Shown: positions 61,699-64,000 of the stretch, piece by piece
Numbering within the stretch: position 1 is the first letter of the stretch
Layout of the letters: every line of letters starts with the position of its first letter
DNA from: Pseudomonas sp. TH41
GTDB taxonomy: Bacteria; Pseudomonadota; Gammaproteobacteria; Pseudomonadales; Pseudomonadaceae
Length of the DNA stretch: 64,000 nt
Assembly (NCBI RefSeq): GCF_016650695.1
Contig: NZ_JAEKFH010000005.1
Location: 992,001 to 1,056,000, forward strand
Reading direction: 5' to 3'
Notes under the pieces: model-generated
The model's input: the letters and a program-made list of their open reading frames with translations, nothing else
Database searches by the model: none
Told to the model about the DNA's origin: nothing
Position numbers and translations under genes: made by a program

Positions 61699-62898
61699 AT
61701 GGGAAAACTAAATCCTAAACAAGTCGATAACGTAACCGAGCCTGGTACGTACGAAGACGGCGAAGGATTGCGCCTGGTAGTAAAAGCGAGCGGAAAGAAA
61801 TCTTGGGTACTGCGGTTTCAGCTTGCGGGCAAACGCCGCGAGATGGGTCTGGGTGGCTTTCCTGATGTGACGCTCAAGGAGGCGCGGTCGAAGGCCATAG
61901 ACCAGAGAAAACTGCTTCAGCAGAAAATCGACCCACTCACGGAGCGTGACGCCACTCGCCTTGCACTGCAAAAAGCCGAACAAGCTCAGAAGGCTAAAGC
62001 GATAACCTTCAAGTCGGTGACGCTCGATTACATCGCAGCTCACCGTGCAGGCTGGAAAAATGCGAAGCATGCTCAGCAGTGGGAAAACACCTTAACCACC
62101 TACGCCTTCCCCATACTCGAAAATTTGAACACCGAGGACGTGACAACCGAGCATGTGCTACAGGTTCTCACCCCTATATGGCAGTCGAAATCAGAAACAG
62201 CTTCTCGTGTGCGTAACCGCATCGAAATGGTACTCGACGCGGCGAAAGCAAGAGGTCTGCGTGAAGGAGAAAATCCAGCCAGATGGCGCGGACATCTCGA
62301 TAAGCTGCTTCCACCGCGCTCTAAGGTCAAGGTTGTCGTTCACCATCCGGCGCTGCCATGGGCCGAGATGCCAGCCTTTATGAAAGAAATCGTGAAGCAT
62401 GATGACCTCAGCTACAAAGCCATGCAGCTGACCATCCTGACAGCCTGCCGGACCAACGAGATTCTAGGGGCAACGTGGGCTGAGTTCGATTTGGATAAAA
62501 AGGTGTGGAAAATACCGCCTCACAGAATGAAAGCCGCCAAGGAACACCGAGTACCACTGAACGATGCAGCTTTGAGTCTACTCAAGAGCTTGGCTCAGGT
62601 AAGGAGTGATTCCTACGTATTTCCTGGAGCAAGAGAGGGGAAGCCTTTATCCAACATGTCGATGCTGATGGCACTTCGCCGAATGAAACGAGAGGACCTG
62701 ACCATGCACGGATTCCGCTCAACGTTTCGCGATTGGGCCGCTGAGTCGACGAATTATCCTAGGGAGGTGTGCGAACAAGCGTTAGCGCATGTGCGTCAGG
62801 ACAAAGCCGAAGCTGCATATTTTCGGGGTGATTTGTTCGATAAACGACGCGCACTTATGACCGATTGGGCAGAATATGCCTACGGTTCTGTTCCTTGA
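61699..62898 (+). CDS. tyrosine-type site-specific integrase (P4 family)
   Basis: 399 residues. N-terminal DUF4102-type arm-binding domain (LNPKQVDNVTEPGTYEDGEG, residues 3-22, and LGGFPDVTLKEARSKA), core-binding middle, catalytic domain with Arg251 (TACRTNEI), His337/Arg340 (HGFRSTF), His364 (LAHV) and Tyr374 (AAYFRGD), all intact. Such integrases insert islands in tRNA 3' ends; the tRNA-Ser fragment 180 bp upstream is its probable target. GC content is clearly lower than in the chromosome to the left. Confidence 0.93.
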   Translation: MGKLNPKQVDNVTEPGTYEDGEGLRLVVKASGKKSWVLRFQLAGKRREMGLGGFPDVTLKEARSKAIDQRKLLQQKIDPLTERDATRLALQKAEQAQKAKAITFKSVTLDYIAAHRAGWKNAKHAQQWENTLTTYAFPILENLNTEDVTTEHVLQVLTPIWQSKSETASRVRNRIEMVLDAAKARGLREGENPARWRGHLDKLLPPRSKVKVVVHHPALPWAEMPAFMKEIVKHDDLSYKAMQLTILTACRTNEILGATWAEFDLDKKVWKIPPHRMKAAKEHRVPLNDAALSLLKSLAQVRSDSYVFPGAREGKPLSNMSMLMALRRMKREDLTMHGFRSTFRDWAAESTNYPREVCEQALAHVRQDKAEAAYFRGDLFDKRRALMTDWAEYAYGSVP

Positions 62899-63124
62899 GC
62901 CAGCTTTGATTATGCTCTGCCATTCTGACGCAAAGGCAGCCCAGAGACATCGCAGAATGAGTTGAAATGAGGCACCCAGCGTGATCGGTGGCAATACCCG
63001 CCAGGAACGGCTCTTAATTGGATGGCGTCGCCATATCGTTCCCCCAGAATAGTTCCACCTCTGAAAATTTACACACAGATTCACGCAACTATAGTGGTCA
63101 ACTAATCCCGGACAGAGGTTTCGC

Positions 63125-63811
63125 ATGACGGAAGAAAACAACGGCTCCGCACTGATGAAACTTGTTGAGGCGATTGCCATTACGCCCAAGGATGCCCGAG
63201 AACTAGTCGCTCAGTATGAAAGCCAGGTCAGCAAGGCACAGCCGGATGCCAGCGACGAGCGCATCCAGACCCTGGTTATTGACAAGATCATCGAACGCTA
63301 CTCCAAAATGGCAGCGGTATCCGGCGGCGCAACGTCCTTGGCCGGCGTCATTCCAGGAATCGGTACGGCAGTGGCCATGGTCGGAGGCGGCGCAGCGGAC
63401 GTTTCGTTATGCATGAAACTGCAAATCGATATGACGATGTGCCTTGGTATTGCGATCAACAACAAAATGTCCAATGAAGACGCCAAACACATGTCCTTCG
63501 TCATCGCGCTCTGCGGATCGCTAGAGCAAATGGCTTCAAACGGCGCCACCAAGGTCGCTTCGAAGGCAGCTGTTAGGGTTGTCAGTGAATACCTCAAAGG
63601 CGCCACACTTCAGACCATCAAGCAGCTTTTCAAGCAGGTGGGCATCAACTTCACTAAATCTGCAGTCTCCAAAGCCATTCCATTCGGAGTTGGAGTCGTG
63701 ATCGGCACTGCAGCCAATTACGCGCTGACTCGTTATGTGGGGAGCGTGGCCCGGGATGTATTTTTGCTTCATGTTGAGGGTAGTAAATCCGGTGAGCCCA
63801 TCAGTGCATGA
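63125..63811 (+). CDS. EcsC-like protein, island cargo
   Basis: 228 residues. After a helical N-terminus (AITPKDARELVAQYESQVSKA) comes a glycine-rich hydrophobic stretch GGATSLAGVIPGIGTAVAMVGGGAADVSLCMKLQ (about 68-102 in pieces), the hallmark of EcsC-like proteins, and another (AIPFGVGVVIGTAANYALTRYVG) near the C-terminus. It looks membrane-associated. Function is not known. First cargo gene after the integrase, so it may be an island stress or defence protein. Confidence 0.6.
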   Translation: MTEENNGSALMKLVEAIAITPKDARELVAQYESQVSKAQPDASDERIQTLVIDKIIERYSKMAAVSGGATSLAGVIPGIGTAVAMVGGGAADVSLCMKLQIDMTMCLGIAINNKMSNEDAKHMSFVIALCGSLEQMASNGATKVASKAAVRVVSEYLKGATLQTIKQLFKQVGINFTKSAVSKAIPFGVGVVIGTAANYALTRYVGSVARDVFLLHVEGSKSGEPISA

Positions 63812-63871
63812 CCCAAGAGGTTGAGCTGATTCGATTGCAGTACCTGGCAAGCAAGCATGGAGGCCATGAAG

Positions 63872-64000
63872 ATGAATAGTGAGCACATCGATATTTCCAT
63901 AACCGGTGGGAATCTGCGCAGAGGTCATTTCTATATCCCCCGAACGTCAGCTATTACACCTGCCGATACCTGGGGTGGGAGAAACAAATCTGAAGCAGCG
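63872..64000 (+). CDS. start of a protein of unknown function, cut by the window end
   Basis: GGAGG lies 8 bases before the ATG at 63872, and the frame is open for 43 codons to the end: MNSEHIDISITGGNLRRGHF, then YIPRTSAITPADTWGGRNKS. No domain recognised in this part. It follows the EcsC-like gene by 60 bp in the same direction and is probably cotranscribed. Confidence 0.5.
   Translation, partial: MNSEHIDISITGGNLRRGHFYIPRTSAITPADTWGGRNKSEAA

Overview
The window is a high-GC, gene-dense chromosomal segment from a Pseudomonas of the broad P. fluorescens group. The evidence is protein-level recognition of typical Pseudomonas genes (arginine transaminase aruH/aruI, aruR/aruS, the ycgL-rnd pair, a YcgN-type protein, PxpABC) and at least a dozen REP-type paired palindromes between genes. 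No rRNA, intact tRNA or CRISPR array is visible.

Layout. 1-1412: end of a MoxR-type ATPase and its VWA partner. 1500-6274: pxpABC (5-oxoproline hydrolysis) with an MFS permease and a divergent LysR regulator. 6358-21738: mostly housekeeping genes (glutamine amidotransferase, oligopeptidase, cyclic-nucleotide-binding protein, HNH nuclease, RNA methyltransferase, ycgN, nitroreductase, 2-hydroxyacid dehydrogenase, ycgL-rnd, methyltransferase, lipid A phosphoethanolamine transferase). 21739-27681: glutamine-synthetase-like polyamine enzyme, CynX-type MFS, two LysR regulators, a muconate isomerase and a small YegP-like protein. 27785-48368: a large arginine transaminase (aru) locus. A minus-strand run of enoyl-CoA hydratase, acyl-CoA dehydrogenase, ADP-forming acyl-CoA synthetase, aruI, aruH and aldehyde dehydrogenase is followed by a dipeptide-type ABC importer and a quinone reductase. 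Upstream lie an amino acid permease and the aruR / binding protein / aruS operon. 48461-54119: TetR, class II aldolase, polyamine-type binding protein, an FeS flavin oxidoreductase and an XRE-cupin regulator. 54902-60769: a catabolic cluster of FAD amine oxidase-like protein, cupin, RidA, D-2-hydroxyacid dehydrogenase, MFS and GlxA-type regulator. From 61506: left end of an island integrated at the 3' end of a tRNA-Ser gene, with a P4-type integrase and an EcsC-like protein, running off the window.

Three regulatory observations go beyond gene calling. First, two promoters 15 genes-widths apart in function but only 5.4 kb apart in sequence (51385-51422 and 56750-56787) carry nearly the same 38-bp AT-rich element, which ties the amine oxidase/RidA cluster to the polyamine-binding-protein/flavin-oxidoreductase cluster, probably through the XRE-cupin regulator between them. 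Second, the amino acid permease of the aru locus is preceded by a 19-codon leader ORF whose 3' end forms a hairpin that buries the permease ribosome binding site. Third, the aru catabolic operon promoter carries a near-perfect 18-bp palindrome and a repeated 16-bp element. All functional statements come from reading translations; no database search was run.
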